Origin: JACKAQ01 sp020634975 [NCBI: Calditrichia bacterium]
GTDB lineage: Bacteria; Calditrichota; Calditrichia; RBG-13-44-9
Direction of reading: 5' to 3'
Assembly (NCBI GenBank): GCA_020634975.1
Contig: JACKAQ010000002.1
Span: 248,001-312,000 of the forward strand
DNA: 64,000 bases
Under the pieces are notes generated by a model that was not told the origin of the DNA, made no database searches, and saw only the letters and a list, made by a program, of their open reading frames with translations. Both the position numbers and the translations under genes were made by a program. Within the stretch, counting starts at the first letter, position 1. Every line of letters starts with the position of its first letter. This document shows, piece after piece, positions 51,828-61,301 of the stretch.

Positions 51828-54740
51828 TCAATTTTCCAGTGAAATTGTTTTTTGCAGATCCAATTGCGGATCCATTTTTTGCAGGTAATCCGATGATCGT
51901 GCCCGTTTATTTTCGACAAAGGGACGAACCTGGAACAGCCATATTTTTCCGTTATAAAACCCGAGTTCGACATCCAGCGCGCCGCTGTACGGTTGTCCGG
52001 CGCTGTCGCGTGCGCGATTGCGAATTTCGGTTGCAACGCCCCGAAGTTGTTGTAAATCAGCAGCTTGCAGCAAAGATAGATTCAGCGAAGTGATACCTTT
52101 TTTGGTACCGCCGGATTCAGGCAACAGCGTGTATCGCAATTCGCGGGCAGGGGAGAGGAGCTGGTTTTCGCCGGTGTGGCGCAGCAAATACGACTCCGCT
52201 GCCTGACCTTCCACAGCGCCGCCGGCTCCGCGACTAAACGCAATGGTCACATCGCGACTATCGTTGCTGGAAATTCCGGTGGTGATCAGCACGCCGGATG
52301 TGCGCACATTTACGGTCGGGATCACCAGAATGGATGGGTAAACATTTTCCGGATTGAGCAAATATTTTTGCCGCCAGCCGTAGCTGCGCTCTGTGTATGG
52401 CGATGCCCACACATCGCGGATCGCCTGAAAAATCCGGTTTTCATCGAGAACGTTGAAAACCGTCAGGTTCAATCCGGCACCGGTAAATTCTTTCAAATCT
52501 TCCATATTGGTGTCGCTGCGCAGAAAAACCGGCGTTTCGCCGATGGGTTTGCCAAAATTATCCTGAAATGCCTGCCGGATTTGCGCCTCAAATCCCGGTA
52601 AAAACGCAATGGTTTTGACAGCCTCGCGCAATTCTGCCAATCGTTCGAGAATGTTTTTTTCAACGATGTCATTGGATTTGCCGCTCCGGCGATCCAATGC
52701 AGCGCGTTCGAAAGTGAGTTGCAAAAATTGCCAGTACGTGATTGGTTTTCCCGGCATTTGCTGATCGAAATGTGCCCGGAATGCCCCGAACGGAATCACA
52801 AAACCTTCCACCACCCTATCGGGAAACAGATACTTTAACTCACCGAGATTAGCAGCTTTTGGTCCGCAGAGTTTGCCGGAATCGCTGGCGCGAAGGTTGC
52901 GCAATTTAACGAGCGTGTTCCGCAAATCCAGCCGGTCTGTGGGTACGGCAACGCGTTCGTCCGGGCGTTTGCTGACATCAAACAATGCCTTCTCTTCCGC
53001 AGACATTTGGGCAGCCAGTTTTATCGTGATTGCGCCGCGCGGCGAGACCGCGTAAAACACGATTTGCCCGCTAAACGGCAATAAATCCTGCAAATTTTGG
53101 GCTGAAAGCACCGCGTTCGGCACACCCAGATTTCGCGCCAGCAATTGCACATGCGATACCAGATTCCCCTCAGAAACGGTGGCGATACCGGCAACCGGCG
53201 TCAGATCTGCCGGCGGTCGTTCGATGACGTATATTTTTTTCGGCGAAAACTCGATGCCATCCGGCGAGCCCTGCACAACCACCAGTTCGCCCATCGCATA
53301 TCCCGGATTTAATCCCTGCATTTGTCCGGCATTGGAAATGCCCAGCACCGCATTGGAAACACCAGCTGCTTTTGCCGCAGATTCCCGCAATTTTGCGACG
53401 CTGTTGCCCAACGGCAGCAAAATGGAGCCGCGCACACGGTCGTCGATAAATCCGTGGCTGAGCGGCTCAAATCCGGCAAAAGTGTTGACATCCGAAAGAT
53501 AATGTGTTCGGATCATGCCGACGCTCCATTCCAGCACTCGCCGCGCATCTTCGCTGAGCGACTGAAATTCGCCGAGCGTCATAAATTTGATTTCCGGCGA
53601 AGCTGCCAACCGGTTGCGAATGGCGTCCCATTCCCACATTTCCAGATAACCGCATCCGGCGGCGGCTTTTGCCAGTGCGTGCATCAGCGCGATTTCCTGC
53701 GCCAAATGTTTCGTCTGAAAATTGATGGCAGATTGGAACAGCATCCGTTCCATCGTAATGGACAAATTCAACATTTGGAAACGGGTTGTCGTCCGGGGAA
53801 TTGCCGGCAGGGTTTGCCGGATACGCAGCAGCAATTCGGAAACATCGTTGATAAACGGCAGCGTGTTCCGCAAAGAATCACTCAAATTACTGTATTGCAT
53901 GATTTTCTGTATCTGCAAAGCTACCGGAGAATCCGGTGCCAATCGGGGAAGGTATGAATTGAGCAGCTTCAAATCCGCCGGTCGAAATGCGATTTCGAGA
54001 TCGGCAATTAAATCGTTGAGAAATGTCAACAGGTTGGGTTTGAGCTTGTCGCGATGCTGATTCCGGAAATCTTTGACGCGTTGCACATCGCCGGATTCCG
54101 GCTGCCCGTGCAGTTTGATTCGCAAATCCATGAATGCCGGAATGGAATCGCCGAGCACCAACGACAGCGCGCGGATATTGTCCCATCGGTTGCCGCGGCT
54201 TTCTTGCGGTAAATCTTTTGCCCATTGCCGGAGCAGAAAAAATTGTTCGGCGATCATTTGGGTATCGGCAAGCTGTTTGGACAAAAATTGTGCGGACCAC
54301 GCGGCTTCGTCCTCCGCCTGAATTGCACCGCGATAATAGCGGGCGCGACGCAAAATCCAGCCATCATCGATGCGCGTTAAATATTGCTCAATCTGATATT
54401 GTTTGGCGCGGGAGAACAAATGTTCAGCATCCAAAAACGCTTCGGCAGGCGTTCCGGCGAGAATTTGCCCCAGCCAAATCCCCCGTTCTTCGGCAATTTT
54501 TTGAACAATGTTTTTTGGCAGCGCATGCTGAATCGCACCGGGTTGATTGCAGCGTTCCTGCGGTGGCAGCACCCGCCCGTCCGGGCAAAACCAGCGAATC
54601 GCCTGATAGGGTCCGCGAACATCCTTTTTGAATTCGGTAATTAATCGGGTGATTGCCGCGTCATCGACAGGTTGAGCAAAAACAACCAGTTGCATCAACA
54701 CTAAATGAAAAATCAATCCCAACATCGCTATAAATTTCAT
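51828..54740 (-). CDS. Exported PEP/pyruvate-binding (PPDK N-terminal) domain protein
   Basis: A 970-residue protein that begins with a signal peptide (LGLIFHLVLMQLVVFAQP). Residues 25-480 are helical and unassigned, with WFCPDGRVLPPQERCNQPGA near residue 50. Residues 480-570 resemble the phosphohistidine swivelling domain (VAGIATVSEGNLVSHVQLLARNLGVPNAVL; the His is kept). Residues 620-955 form the ATP/pyruvate-binding domain of PEP synthases: KLCGPKAANLGELKYLFPD, FLRSDTNMEDLKEFTGAGL, AIRDVWASPYTERSYGWRQ, and LDVELGFYNGKIWLFQVRPF. The PEP-utilising barrel of real PEP synthase is missing and the domain order is reversed. The second ATG has better spacing to AAGGAG. The only neighbour in the operon is PPK2. 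ATP outside the cytoplasm is not expected, so either the signal is really a membrane anchor or the function is new. Confidence 0.85.
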   Translation of the reverse strand: MKFIAMLGLIFHLVLMQLVVFAQPVDDAAITRLITEFKKDVRGPYQAIRWFCPDGRVLPPQERCNQPGAIQHALPKNIVQKIAEERGIWLGQILAGTPAEAFLDAEHLFSRAKQYQIEQYLTRIDDGWILRRARYYRGAIQAEDEAAWSAQFLSKQLADTQMIAEQFFLLRQWAKDLPQESRGNRWDNIRALSLVLGDSIPAFMDLRIKLHGQPESGDVQRVKDFRNQHRDKLKPNLLTFLNDLIADLEIAFRPADLKLLNSYLPRLAPDSPVALQIQKIMQYSNLSDSLRNTLPFINDVSELLLRIRQTLPAIPRTTTRFQMLNLSITMERMLFQSAINFQTKHLAQEIALMHALAKAAAGCGYLEMWEWDAIRNRLAASPEIKFMTLGEFQSLSEDARRVLEWSVGMIRTHYLSDVNTFAGFEPLSHGFIDDRVRGSILLPLGNSVAKLRESAAKAAGVSNAVLGISNAGQMQGLNPGYAMGELVVVQGSPDGIEFSPKKIYVIERPPADLTPVAGIATVSEGNLVSHVQLLARNLGVPNAVLSAQNLQDLLPFSGQIVFYAVSPRGAITIKLAAQMSAEEKALFDVSKRPDERVAVPTDRLDLRNTLVKLRNLRASDSGKLCGPKAANLGELKYLFPDRVVEGFVIPFGAFRAHFDQQMPGKPITYWQFLQLTFERAALDRRSGKSNDIVEKNILERLAELREAVKTIAFLPGFEAQIRQAFQDNFGKPIGETPVFLRSDTNMEDLKEFTGAGLNLTVFNVLDENRIFQAIRDVWASPYTERSYGWRQKYLLNPENVYPSILVIPTVNVRTSGVLITTGISSNDSRDVTIAFSRGAGGAVEGQAAESYLLRHTGENQLLSPARELRYTLLPESGGTKKGITSLNLSLLQAADLQQLRGVATEIRNRARDSAGQPYSGALDVELGFYNGKIWLFQVRPFVENKRARSSDYLQKMDPQLDLQKTISLEN

Positions 54741-54840
54741 CATACTCCTTCTTATTCAATATTTGAAAAAATCACTCAAAGTTACAAAAAACAACGCTTT
54801 TGAGCAAGAAACACCGTCGATAAAGCAGATCGGTTTGCAT

Positions 54841-54871
54841 AAAAAAAGCGCCAGCCATAATTGGCTGACGC
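54841..54871 (-). terminator. Terminator of the intracellular subtilisin gene
   Basis: GCGCCAGCCA and TGGCTGACGC pair with one mismatch around a 4-base loop; the minus strand then has seven T. It lies 51 bp beyond the peptidase stop codon. Confidence 0.88.
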
Positions 54872-54921
54872 AAAATAGTTAGCACTGGATTTTCCAATGC
54901 CGAATATATGTCGGTTCAAGT

Positions 54922-55902
54922 TCAGGCGGGTTGCTGGACTTCCGGGTCCATCAGTTCAACCGGGTTGATCAGCCCGAAACCGTATGCTTCGTCAAAACCT
55001 TCCGGACCGAGATCGATCGCTGTGCGTCGCAGATGATCCACCAAATCTTTTTGATTGTTGATCGGCGTGCTGCCGCCGAATTTTTTGTGTTTGGCCAGCA
55101 TCAGCGCAACAACGCCGGCAACAAAGGGTGTTGCCATGGAGGTGCCACTCAGTCGTGCATAAGTTCTTGTGGGATATGTAGATAGGATCTGATCTCCGGG
55201 TGCGACGATATCCACTTCCGGACCACGCGAGGAGAAACTGGAAATTTTGCGGCGGCGATCAATCGAGCCAACGGCGATAACTTCATCGTGTGCTGCCGGA
55301 AAATCAACCTTGTTGAATCCGTCGTTTCCGGCGGCGGCAATCACAAAAATCCCGGCATCGATGGCTTGTTTGATGGCGCTGTGAATAAATTCATCCGGAT
55401 ATTGGCTGCCGAGGCTCATCGAAATAATGTCGGCTTCCTGCTCGATCGCCCATTCGATACCTGATGTTACCGAACGGGACGAGCCGGAGCCATTATCGCC
55501 CAGCACTTTGCCGATCAGCAATCCAGCTTCCGGCGCAACGCCAACCACACCCTGAGTGTTTTTCCGCGCTGCGATAATTCCGGAAACGTGAGTGCCGTGT
55601 CCCTGCATGTCTGCCGGACCGGAAACGCTGCCGGAAAAATCTTTGCTATCGATAACGGCACCTTCCAAATCGGGGTGTGTGAAATCGATACCGGTATCCA
55701 GAACGGCTACTTTCATATTTTTTCCGGCGGTTACCCGCCACAGCGACGGAATATTGAGCATGGTGATGCCCCAATCCTGTATTTCCGATGTCGCTACAAA
55801 AACTTGTTCAATTTTACAGGGTGGCAACCGGTAAATCAGTTCATCGCGGTCAATTTGGCGTAGCTTGCTGCCGTATTCACGTGTCATTTTGGAATTGCTC
55901 AT
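54922..55902 (-). CDS. Subtilisin-family S8 serine peptidase (intracellular-type)
   Basis: A 326-residue S8 peptidase with the catalytic triad in VAVLDTGIDFTHPDLEG (Asp), GHGTHVSGIIAA (His) and LSGTSMATPFVAGVVA (Ser), and the oxyanion Asn in AAAGNDG. No signal peptide is present and the N-terminal extension is short (about 65 residues), with the segment TMLNIPSLWRVT just before the catalytic domain. This fits the intracellular serine proteases of Bacillus. The calcium-binding loops were not resolved. GGGAG is a few bases before the ATG. It forms its own transcript, ended by the terminator at 54841-54871. Confidence 0.92.
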   Translation of the reverse strand: MSNSKMTREYGSKLRQIDRDELIYRLPPCKIEQVFVATSEIQDWGITMLNIPSLWRVTAGKNMKVAVLDTGIDFTHPDLEGAVIDSKDFSGSVSGPADMQGHGTHVSGIIAARKNTQGVVGVAPEAGLLIGKVLGDNGSGSSRSVTSGIEWAIEQEADIISMSLGSQYPDEFIHSAIKQAIDAGIFVIAAAGNDGFNKVDFPAAHDEVIAVGSIDRRRKISSFSSRGPEVDIVAPGDQILSTYPTRTYARLSGTSMATPFVAGVVALMLAKHKKFGGSTPINNQKDLVDHLRRTAIDLGPEGFDEAYGFGLINPVELMDPEVQQPA

Positions 55903-56151
55903 CGGTTCTCCCGGTAGTTTCGAGATTTGTAAATTTTATTTTTGATCCGGTTAAATAAACTGAATTGGTGCAGAAAACTGTGACAGAATACACATTTGCA
56001 GCCGGAATTGGCTGTAATCAAGGATAAAAGATAAAGGACAAAGGATAAAATTGCGGATGATTTATCCAATTGTTTTCTGATTCCGGCAATTTACCTTTCG
56101 ACTTTGCTCAGGGTTTGGATACAAAAGCATCCGGCGAACGTAGCCGAAGCA
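55903..56151. other. Repeat-bearing gap between subtilisin and radA
   Basis: A 249-bp stretch holding a heptamer array (56022-56049) and a GTAGCCGAAGCATC repeat next to the radA stop (56095-56155). No gene is seen. Confidence 0.6.
56022..56049. repeat. Heptamer array, four GGATAAA-type units
   Basis: Units are GGATAAA, AGATAAA, GGACAAA and GGATAAA. It is the same 28-bp design as the other arrays, on the opposite strand to the TTTATCC arrays at 21-26 kb. Confidence 0.82.
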
Positions 56152-56155
56152 TCAA
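56095..56155. repeat. Dispersed GTAGCCGAAGCATC repeat at the radA 3' end
   Basis: Contains TTTCGACTTTGCTCAGGG (56095-56112) and GTAGCCGAAGCATC (about 56140-56153), the latter also present twice near 61250 and 61290. It lies immediately beyond, and partly over, the radA stop codon at 56152-56154. Confidence 0.6.
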
Positions 56156-57519
56156 GATTCTTCTCCCGGAAGCAGCAGTTCGTTCACTCGTCGCACCGGT
56201 GAAAGCATCAGCGAAAATTTTTTTCGAATGCCTGTATCCGGCAGGCTGGCAACCGGCAGATAGCTTTGCCGGAAACCGAGTTTCTGGGCTTCGCCGAGTC
56301 GCTGCTCCATAAACGAAACCGGACGAACTTCTCCGCCCAAGCCAAGCTCGCCGATGTAAACCGCGTCATTTTCCAACGGACGTTCCAGCCGGCTGGAATA
56401 GAGCGCCGCAGCGACGCCGAGATCAATTCCCGGATCTTCGATGCGCAATCCGCCGGCAACTTTTACAAATACATCGTGAATGCCGAAGCTCAACCGGCAA
56501 TATTTTTCGAGAATCGCCAAAATCAACGAGAGGCGCCGATGATCGAATCCGCTGACGGTTCGCTGCGGCGTGCCGTAATTTGAGCGACTTACCAACGCCT
56601 GAACTTCCACCATCAACGGGCGGCTGCCTTCGTAGCTGCAAACGATGCTGCTGCCGGCCATCGGCTGTTCGTGCACGTTCAAAAATAATCCGGAAACGTT
56701 GCTAACTTCCCGTAATCCGTCGTTTCGCATTTCGAAAACGCCCAGTTCGTTGGCGGCGCCAAAGCGGTTTTTGACCGCCCGGATAATGCGATGCTGTTGG
56801 GTGTTCCCTTCAAAATAAATGACCACATCCACCAAATGTTCCAGAATTTTTGGTCCGGCGACCGATCCGTCTTTGGTGACGTGCCCGATCAAAAACAATG
56901 TAAACGGTTGCTCTTTGGCGAGCTTGAACAATCGCGCGGCGCAATCGCGAACCTGCCCGACATTGCCGGGAGCGCCACTCAAATCGCTGTTATACAACGC
57001 CTGGATGGAATCCGCAACCACCACATCCGGCTGCTCTTTTTCGATATGGTGCAAAATTGCTTCGATATTTGTTTCGGAAACCGCCAGCAAATCGTCGGAC
57101 GGAACGGGCAACCGATTGGCGCGATTTTTCAACTGTTGCAGCGATTCTTCACCGCTGACGTACACCGTTTTGTGCCCGCTTTGCTGCAATTTGAGCAGTG
57201 TTTGCAACATCAATGTGGATTTGCCGATGCCCGGTTCACCGGCCAGCAAAATTACCGATGCCGGAAAAATTCCCCCGCCGAGCACGCGATCAAACTCTGC
57301 GCTGCCGGTTGGCAAGCGTTTTTGCGAATCCGCTTCGGAAACCTCAGATAATTTCACCAGTTTCGATTTCGGGGCAACAGTACTGCGGACTGCGGACTGC
57401 GGCTCGATCACTTCCTCGACAAACGTGTTCCAGCCACCGCAATCACCGCATTTTCCCATCCACTTGCTGGTTTGGTAACCGCATTCCATGCACACATATG
57501 TGGTTTTTGCTTTCGCCAT
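56152..57519 (-). CDS. radA: DNA repair protein RadA
   Basis: A 455-residue RecA-like ATPase in recombination. The N-terminal zinc finger is YVCMECGYQTSKWMGKCGDC; Walker A is GEPGIGKSTLM; the KNRFGAANELGVFEM motif is diagnostic; the Lon-like domain ends with GGLRIEDPGIDLGVAAAL. It is normal in length. ATG 57519 has AAAGG seven bases upstream, better than the in-frame ATG at 57537. The last residues are followed at once by repeat DNA. Confidence 0.96.
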   Translation of the reverse strand: MAKAKTTYVCMECGYQTSKWMGKCGDCGGWNTFVEEVIEPQSAVRSTVAPKSKLVKLSEVSEADSQKRLPTGSAEFDRVLGGGIFPASVILLAGEPGIGKSTLMLQTLLKLQQSGHKTVYVSGEESLQQLKNRANRLPVPSDDLLAVSETNIEAILHHIEKEQPDVVVADSIQALYNSDLSGAPGNVGQVRDCAARLFKLAKEQPFTLFLIGHVTKDGSVAGPKILEHLVDVVIYFEGNTQQHRIIRAVKNRFGAANELGVFEMRNDGLREVSNVSGLFLNVHEQPMAGSSIVCSYEGSRPLMVEVQALVSRSNYGTPQRTVSGFDHRRLSLILAILEKYCRLSFGIHDVFVKVAGGLRIEDPGIDLGVAAALYSSRLERPLENDAVYIGELGLGGEVRPVSFMEQRLGEAQKLGFRQSYLPVASLPDTGIRKKFSLMLSPVRRVNELLLPGEES

Positions 57520-57778
57520 CAGTGAACCTTTGTTCATTTGTTTTCACAAAATATAGGTGAGAATTGTGATTTGTGCAAAGCGCTTTTGATTTTTTGGGGG
57601 ATATTTTTACGGAATTGATTATATTTGGCGTAAGTCAATGGATTTTGAATAGTTATCCGCAATTCGAGGTGCGAAGAGCGAGAAAAATTGTGCAATTGAT
57701 AAAAAAAAAATCGGTTTTCTCATTGTGCACTTTGCGACTTTGCGGCAATTGTTTCAACAACAAAAGTAATGTAACATC

Positions 57779-58543
57779 ATGAAAAACTGGCACTTGGAAA
57801 ACAGGAAAGCGATCGTCACCGGCGGCACAAAAGGCATCGGGCGGGCGATTGCAGAAGAACTGGCGCGACTCGGTGCGGAGGTGCTCATCGTCGCCCGCGA
57901 TGAGGAAACACTCGGTGAAACCATCGATAACTGGCAAAATAACGGGTTGGATGTCGATGGCGTTGTTGCCGATGTCAGCGATGCAGAAGATCGCGAAACG
58001 ATCATCAACGTTGCGCGGGAATCGTGGGGAAAACTGGATATTCTGGTGAACAACGTTGGCACGAACATTCGCAAATCCGCGCTAAATTACAGCGAACAGG
58101 AAATTCAGCATATTTTCCAAACCAACCTGTTTTCGGCGTTGAGCATCAGCCAACTGGCGCATCCGCTGCTCAAATCCGGCGAAAACAGCAGCATCGTGAA
58201 TGTGGGTTCTGTGGCGGGTTTGTTGCACATCCGTTCCGGCGTTATCTACGGAATGACCAAAGCAGCGATGACCCAGATGACCAAAAATCTGGCGGTGGAA
58301 TGGGCGAAAGATAACATCCGGGTGAACTGCATTGCGCCGTGGTATATTCGCACACCGTTGGCGGAGCAGGTGCTGCAAAACGAGCTGTATCACAACGCGG
58401 TGGTGCGCCGTACGCCAATGGGAAGGATCGGCGAGCCGGAAGAAATCGCGGGACTTGCGGCATTTCTGTGCATGCCGCTGTCGTCTTATATCACCGGTCA
58501 GTGCATTGCGGTGGACGGCGGATTTACGATAAATGGTTTCTGA
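57779..58543 (+). CDS. SDR-family oxidoreductase (tropinone-reductase-like)
   Basis: A 254-residue classical [25 protein letters not shown] binds NAD(P); the ARDEE after strand 2 favours NADPH; VNNVGTN, NVGSVAG (Ser) and YGMTKAA (catalytic Tyr and Lys) follow. [26 protein letters not shown] and [33 protein letters not shown] complete the family pattern. PWYIRTP is typical of tropinone-reductase-like members. Substrate is unknown. The gene is followed by two inverted heptamer arrays. Confidence 0.93.
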   Translation: MKNWHLENRKAIVTGGTKGIGRAIAEELARLGAEVLIVARDEETLGETIDNWQNNGLDVDGVVADVSDAEDRETIINVARESWGKLDILVNNVGTNIRKSALNYSEQEIQHIFQTNLFSALSISQLAHPLLKSGENSSIVNVGSVAGLLHIRSGVIYGMTKAAMTQMTKNLAVEWAKDNIRVNCIAPWYIRTPLAEQVLQNELYHNAVVRRTPMGRIGEPEEIAGLAAFLCMPLSSYITGQCIAVDGGFTINGF

Positions 58544-58552
58544 AATGGAAAA

Positions 58553-58580
58553 GGATAAAGGATAAGGGATAAAGGATAAA
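58553..58580. repeat. Heptamer array, four GGATAAA-type units after the SDR gene
   Basis: Units are GGATAAA, GGATAAG, GGATAAA and GGATAAA. It begins 10 bp after the SDR stop codon. Confidence 0.88.
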
Positions 58581-58624
58581 TAAGGAAAAAGTTTAAAGGA
58601 AAAAGGTAAAAGTTTGTGTCTGAA

Positions 58625-58652
58625 TTTATCCTTTATCCTTAACCCTTTATCA
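58625..58652. repeat. Heptamer array in the opposite direction, before the HAD gene
   Basis: Units are TTTATCC, TTTATCC, TTAACCC and TTTATCA. It is inverted relative to the array at 58553-58580, with 44 bp between, so the pair could form a hairpin. It ends 15 bp before the HAD start codon. Confidence 0.86.
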
Positions 58653-58667
58653 TTGAGCAAAAAAAAT

Positions 58668-59336
58668 ATGATCGAAGCAGTTATTTTTGACATGGATGGA
58701 TTGATGATCGATTCCGAGCCGTTCTGGCGGGAATCGGAACCGGTGGTGCTCAACAAAGTTGGCGTGCCGATGACCGCAAACGATGCGTTCGAAACCACTG
58801 GTTTACGCATTGACGAAGTGGTTAAATATTGGCATCGCAAACACCCTTGGGATTTGCAGAAACATTCCATCGCAGCGTTGAGCGATGCGATTGTTGACGA
58901 AGTAATCGCCAGGGTCAGCCGATTCGGCAAACCCTTGCCGGGGCTTCAGCAAATCATTGATTTTTTTAGAGATAAACACCTGCCGCTGGCGCTGGCGTCG
59001 TCGTCACCGGAGCGATTGATTGTCGCCATTCTGGAAAAATTGGAGCTGCGAAACGATTTCCCGGTGATTCATTCCGCCGAGCACGAAGCCTATGGTAAAC
59101 CGCATCCCGCCGTGTTTTTGTACACCGCAAATTTGCTGAACGTGACGCCGGAACACTGCCTCGTTTTGGAGGATTCGCTCAACGGGGTCATCGCTGCAAA
59201 AGCAGCGAAAATGCGCTGCATCGCTGTGCCGGAAGCACATTTTCAAAAAGATATTCGCTTTTCAATTGCGGACATGCAATTGCCGTCGCTGGAAGCATTC
59301 AACGAAACCATTTGGCAACGATTAAACAAGGGTTAA
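58668..59336 (+). CDS. HAD-family sugar phosphatase (2-deoxyglucose-6-phosphatase-like)
   Basis: A 222-residue HAD hydrolase. Motif I is VIFDMDGLMIDSEP, motif II LALASSSPERL, and motif III/IV PHPAVFLYTANLLNVTPEHCLVLEDSLNGVIAAKAA. IDSEPFWRESEPVVL matches the YniC/HxpB group that dephosphorylates 2-deoxyglucose 6-phosphate and related hexitol phosphates. ATG 58668 starts the family's normal N-terminus; the frame upstream is encoded by repeat DNA and is ignored. There is no proper ribosome site before the start. Confidence 0.92.
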   Translation: MIEAVIFDMDGLMIDSEPFWRESEPVVLNKVGVPMTANDAFETTGLRIDEVVKYWHRKHPWDLQKHSIAALSDAIVDEVIARVSRFGKPLPGLQQIIDFFRDKHLPLALASSSPERLIVAILEKLELRNDFPVIHSAEHEAYGKPHPAVFLYTANLLNVTPEHCLVLEDSLNGVIAAKAAKMRCIAVPEAHFQKDIRFSIADMQLPSLEAFNETIWQRLNKG

Positions 59337-59348
59337 TGAGGAACTGTT

Positions 59349-61160
59349 TTGGGTAGATTCAACGGGTCTTTTTTTCGATGGGTTGTTCAGTCTAATATTC
59401 TGTTTTTATTGATGATAAACATTGCTTCACCGGCGCAGGAATCGCCGCGAATCCGCTATCATATCGGCTGGGATCAACCGAATTTGCGGTTTTACGACGT
59501 CACAGTGACGATCGAAAAACCGGATAATCCGGTTACGCAATTGCGCATTCCCAACTGGCGACCGGGGCGATACATGATCCAGAATTTTGCGCAAAACGTT
59601 GTGGAATTCCGGGCGGAAAATGAAAGTGGCAAACCGCTGCCATTCGCCAAAATCGACAAAGACACCTGGGAAATTGCCACCGGGAATACGCAACAACTGG
59701 TCGCAAAATACCGATTTTACGCCAACGAACTGGACGCCGGAAATACTTATCTGGATGACACCGAAGCGTATATTAATCCAGCCACAATTTTGATGTATCT
59801 GCCGGGAAAAGAGTTGCTGCCCGTGGCGCTATCTGTCCAGATACCACAAGATTGGGCGATTGCCACCGCGCTGGATTTTGATGAAACCCTGCGCGCATAT
59901 CCCGCTGAAAACTATCACGAACTGGCGGACAATCCGCTGATCATCAGCGCAACAATGGACAAACTGGTATTTTCGCATCAGAATGTCCGATATGATGTGG
60001 CGATCGTCGGCAACGCCAATTACAACGCCGAAAAAATGCTCGCTGATCTCAAAAAAATGGTTGCGGAACAGGTGAAAATTTTTGGCGAAGCGCCGTTTAA
60101 ACGCTATGTGTTTCTTTATCATTTTGTGGATTATCGTATGGGACATGGCGTTGAGCACAAAAACAGCACGTCAATTGTCGTGGGTCCAACCGATTTTTCC
60201 GATGAATCGACATACAGCCGTTGGCTGTCATACACGGCGCACGAATTTTTTCATGCATGGAATGTCGAACGCATCCGTCCGGAGGGCATTTTTTACCCCG
60301 ATTATTCGCAGCCGAATTACACACAATTAATGTGGTGGTTTGAGGGCGTGACCAGTTATTACGAAGGCATCACGCTGACGCGGATGGGCTATTATCCGTT
60401 ATTTCGTTATTTGGGGAAAATGGCGAATTCAATTACGTCGTTGGAAAATAATGCCGGCAACCGGATTACCAGCGCCGCGCAAGCCAGTTTTGATGACTGG
60501 GCAAAAGCATTCGGTGCACCGCCGGGAACCAGTATTTCATTTTACCAAAAGGGCGAAATTTTGGGATTTTTGCTCGATCTGGAAATCCGCAAACGCACCG
60601 ATAACCAACAATCGCTGGATGATGTGATGCGTCTGTTGTGGAAAAAATACGGCAGCCAACAGCTCGGCGTGCCGGAAAACGGCATCCAAACAGCGATAGA
60701 GGCAGTTGCCGGCAGCAGTTTTGCAGATTTTTTTGAGCGATATGTTTCGGGTACCGAAACACCGGATTACGGCAAATATTTGTCCGTCGCCGGATTGGAA
60801 ATTGTGGAAATTGACGGGGATTCCAGCCAGCCGGATTTGGGCGTTCGCCTTTCCGGCGATGAGCGCGAAACGCGGATTCGCTCCGTTCGACCGGATTCTC
60901 CGGCTGCCAATGGCGGATTGGCAATCGACGATATTTTACTGGCAGTGAACGGGCAGCGCATTCATTCGGAAAATTATCAGCGGATTATGAACCGGTTTCA
61001 GCCGGATGAAACGATTCGTGTGGCGGTTTTCCGGCGCAATCAGCTGCGGGAGTTTGAGGTGCAGCTATCGCCAAATCCTGCAAAACGGTGGGTTATACGC
61101 GAAAACCCGAATGCGACTCCTGCCCAAAAATCGGTACTCAACAGCTGGTTGAATCAGTAG
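59349..61160 (+). CDS. M61-family glycyl aminopeptidase with PDZ domain
   Basis: A 603-residue exported metallopeptidase. A TTG start at 59349 with GAGG 7 bases upstream gives a signal peptide (FLLMINIASPAQES). The N-terminal beta domain leads to the zinc motif HEFFHAWNVERIRP (His298, Glu299, His302), and WWFEGVTSYYEG holds the third ligand. A PDZ domain lies at about residues 475-590 (GVRLSGDERETRIRSVRPDSPAANGGLAIDDILLAVNGQ). This is the classic layout of the M61 family. It follows the HAD gene by 12 bp on the same strand. Confidence 0.93.
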   Translation: MGRFNGSFFRWVVQSNILFLLMINIASPAQESPRIRYHIGWDQPNLRFYDVTVTIEKPDNPVTQLRIPNWRPGRYMIQNFAQNVVEFRAENESGKPLPFAKIDKDTWEIATGNTQQLVAKYRFYANELDAGNTYLDDTEAYINPATILMYLPGKELLPVALSVQIPQDWAIATALDFDETLRAYPAENYHELADNPLIISATMDKLVFSHQNVRYDVAIVGNANYNAEKMLADLKKMVAEQVKIFGEAPFKRYVFLYHFVDYRMGHGVEHKNSTSIVVGPTDFSDESTYSRWLSYTAHEFFHAWNVERIRPEGIFYPDYSQPNYTQLMWWFEGVTSYYEGITLTRMGYYPLFRYLGKMANSITSLENNAGNRITSAAQASFDDWAKAFGAPPGTSISFYQKGEILGFLLDLEIRKRTDNQQSLDDVMRLLWKKYGSQQLGVPENGIQTAIEAVAGSSFADFFERYVSGTETPDYGKYLSVAGLEIVEIDGDSSQPDLGVRLSGDERETRIRSVRPDSPAANGGLAIDDILLAVNGQRIHSENYQRIMNRFQPDETIRVAVFRRNQLREFEVQLSPNPAKRWVIRENPNATPAQKSVLNSWLNQ

Positions 61161-61226
61161 CTAAGCGTTCCGGCAATGTTCAGCACAGCCCGAGCTAAAC
61201 CACTAAATTTCGGCACAAATCCAGCA

Positions 61227-61300
61227 TCCAGAACTTGTGCTAAGAGTAGCCGAAGCATCCAGAATCCAGAATTTGTGCTCAGAGTAGCCGAAGCATCCAG
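61227..61300. repeat. Direct repeats of 31-38 bp at the corA 3' end
   Basis: Two 31-bp copies (61227-61257 and 61265-61295) of a unit reading TCCAGAA(C/T)TTGTGCT(A/C)AGAGT then AGCCGAAGCA, separated by a further TCCAGAA. The unit shares GTAGCCGAAGCATC with the repeat next to radA. It lies between the ends of the convergent M61 and corA genes. Confidence 0.85.
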
Positions 61301-61301
61301 A

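Noticed and set aside
58614-58667. N-terminal extension of the HAD phosphatase
   Set aside because: The sequence is encoded by a heptamer repeat array and is not conserved; the family start MIEAVIFDMDG is at 58668.
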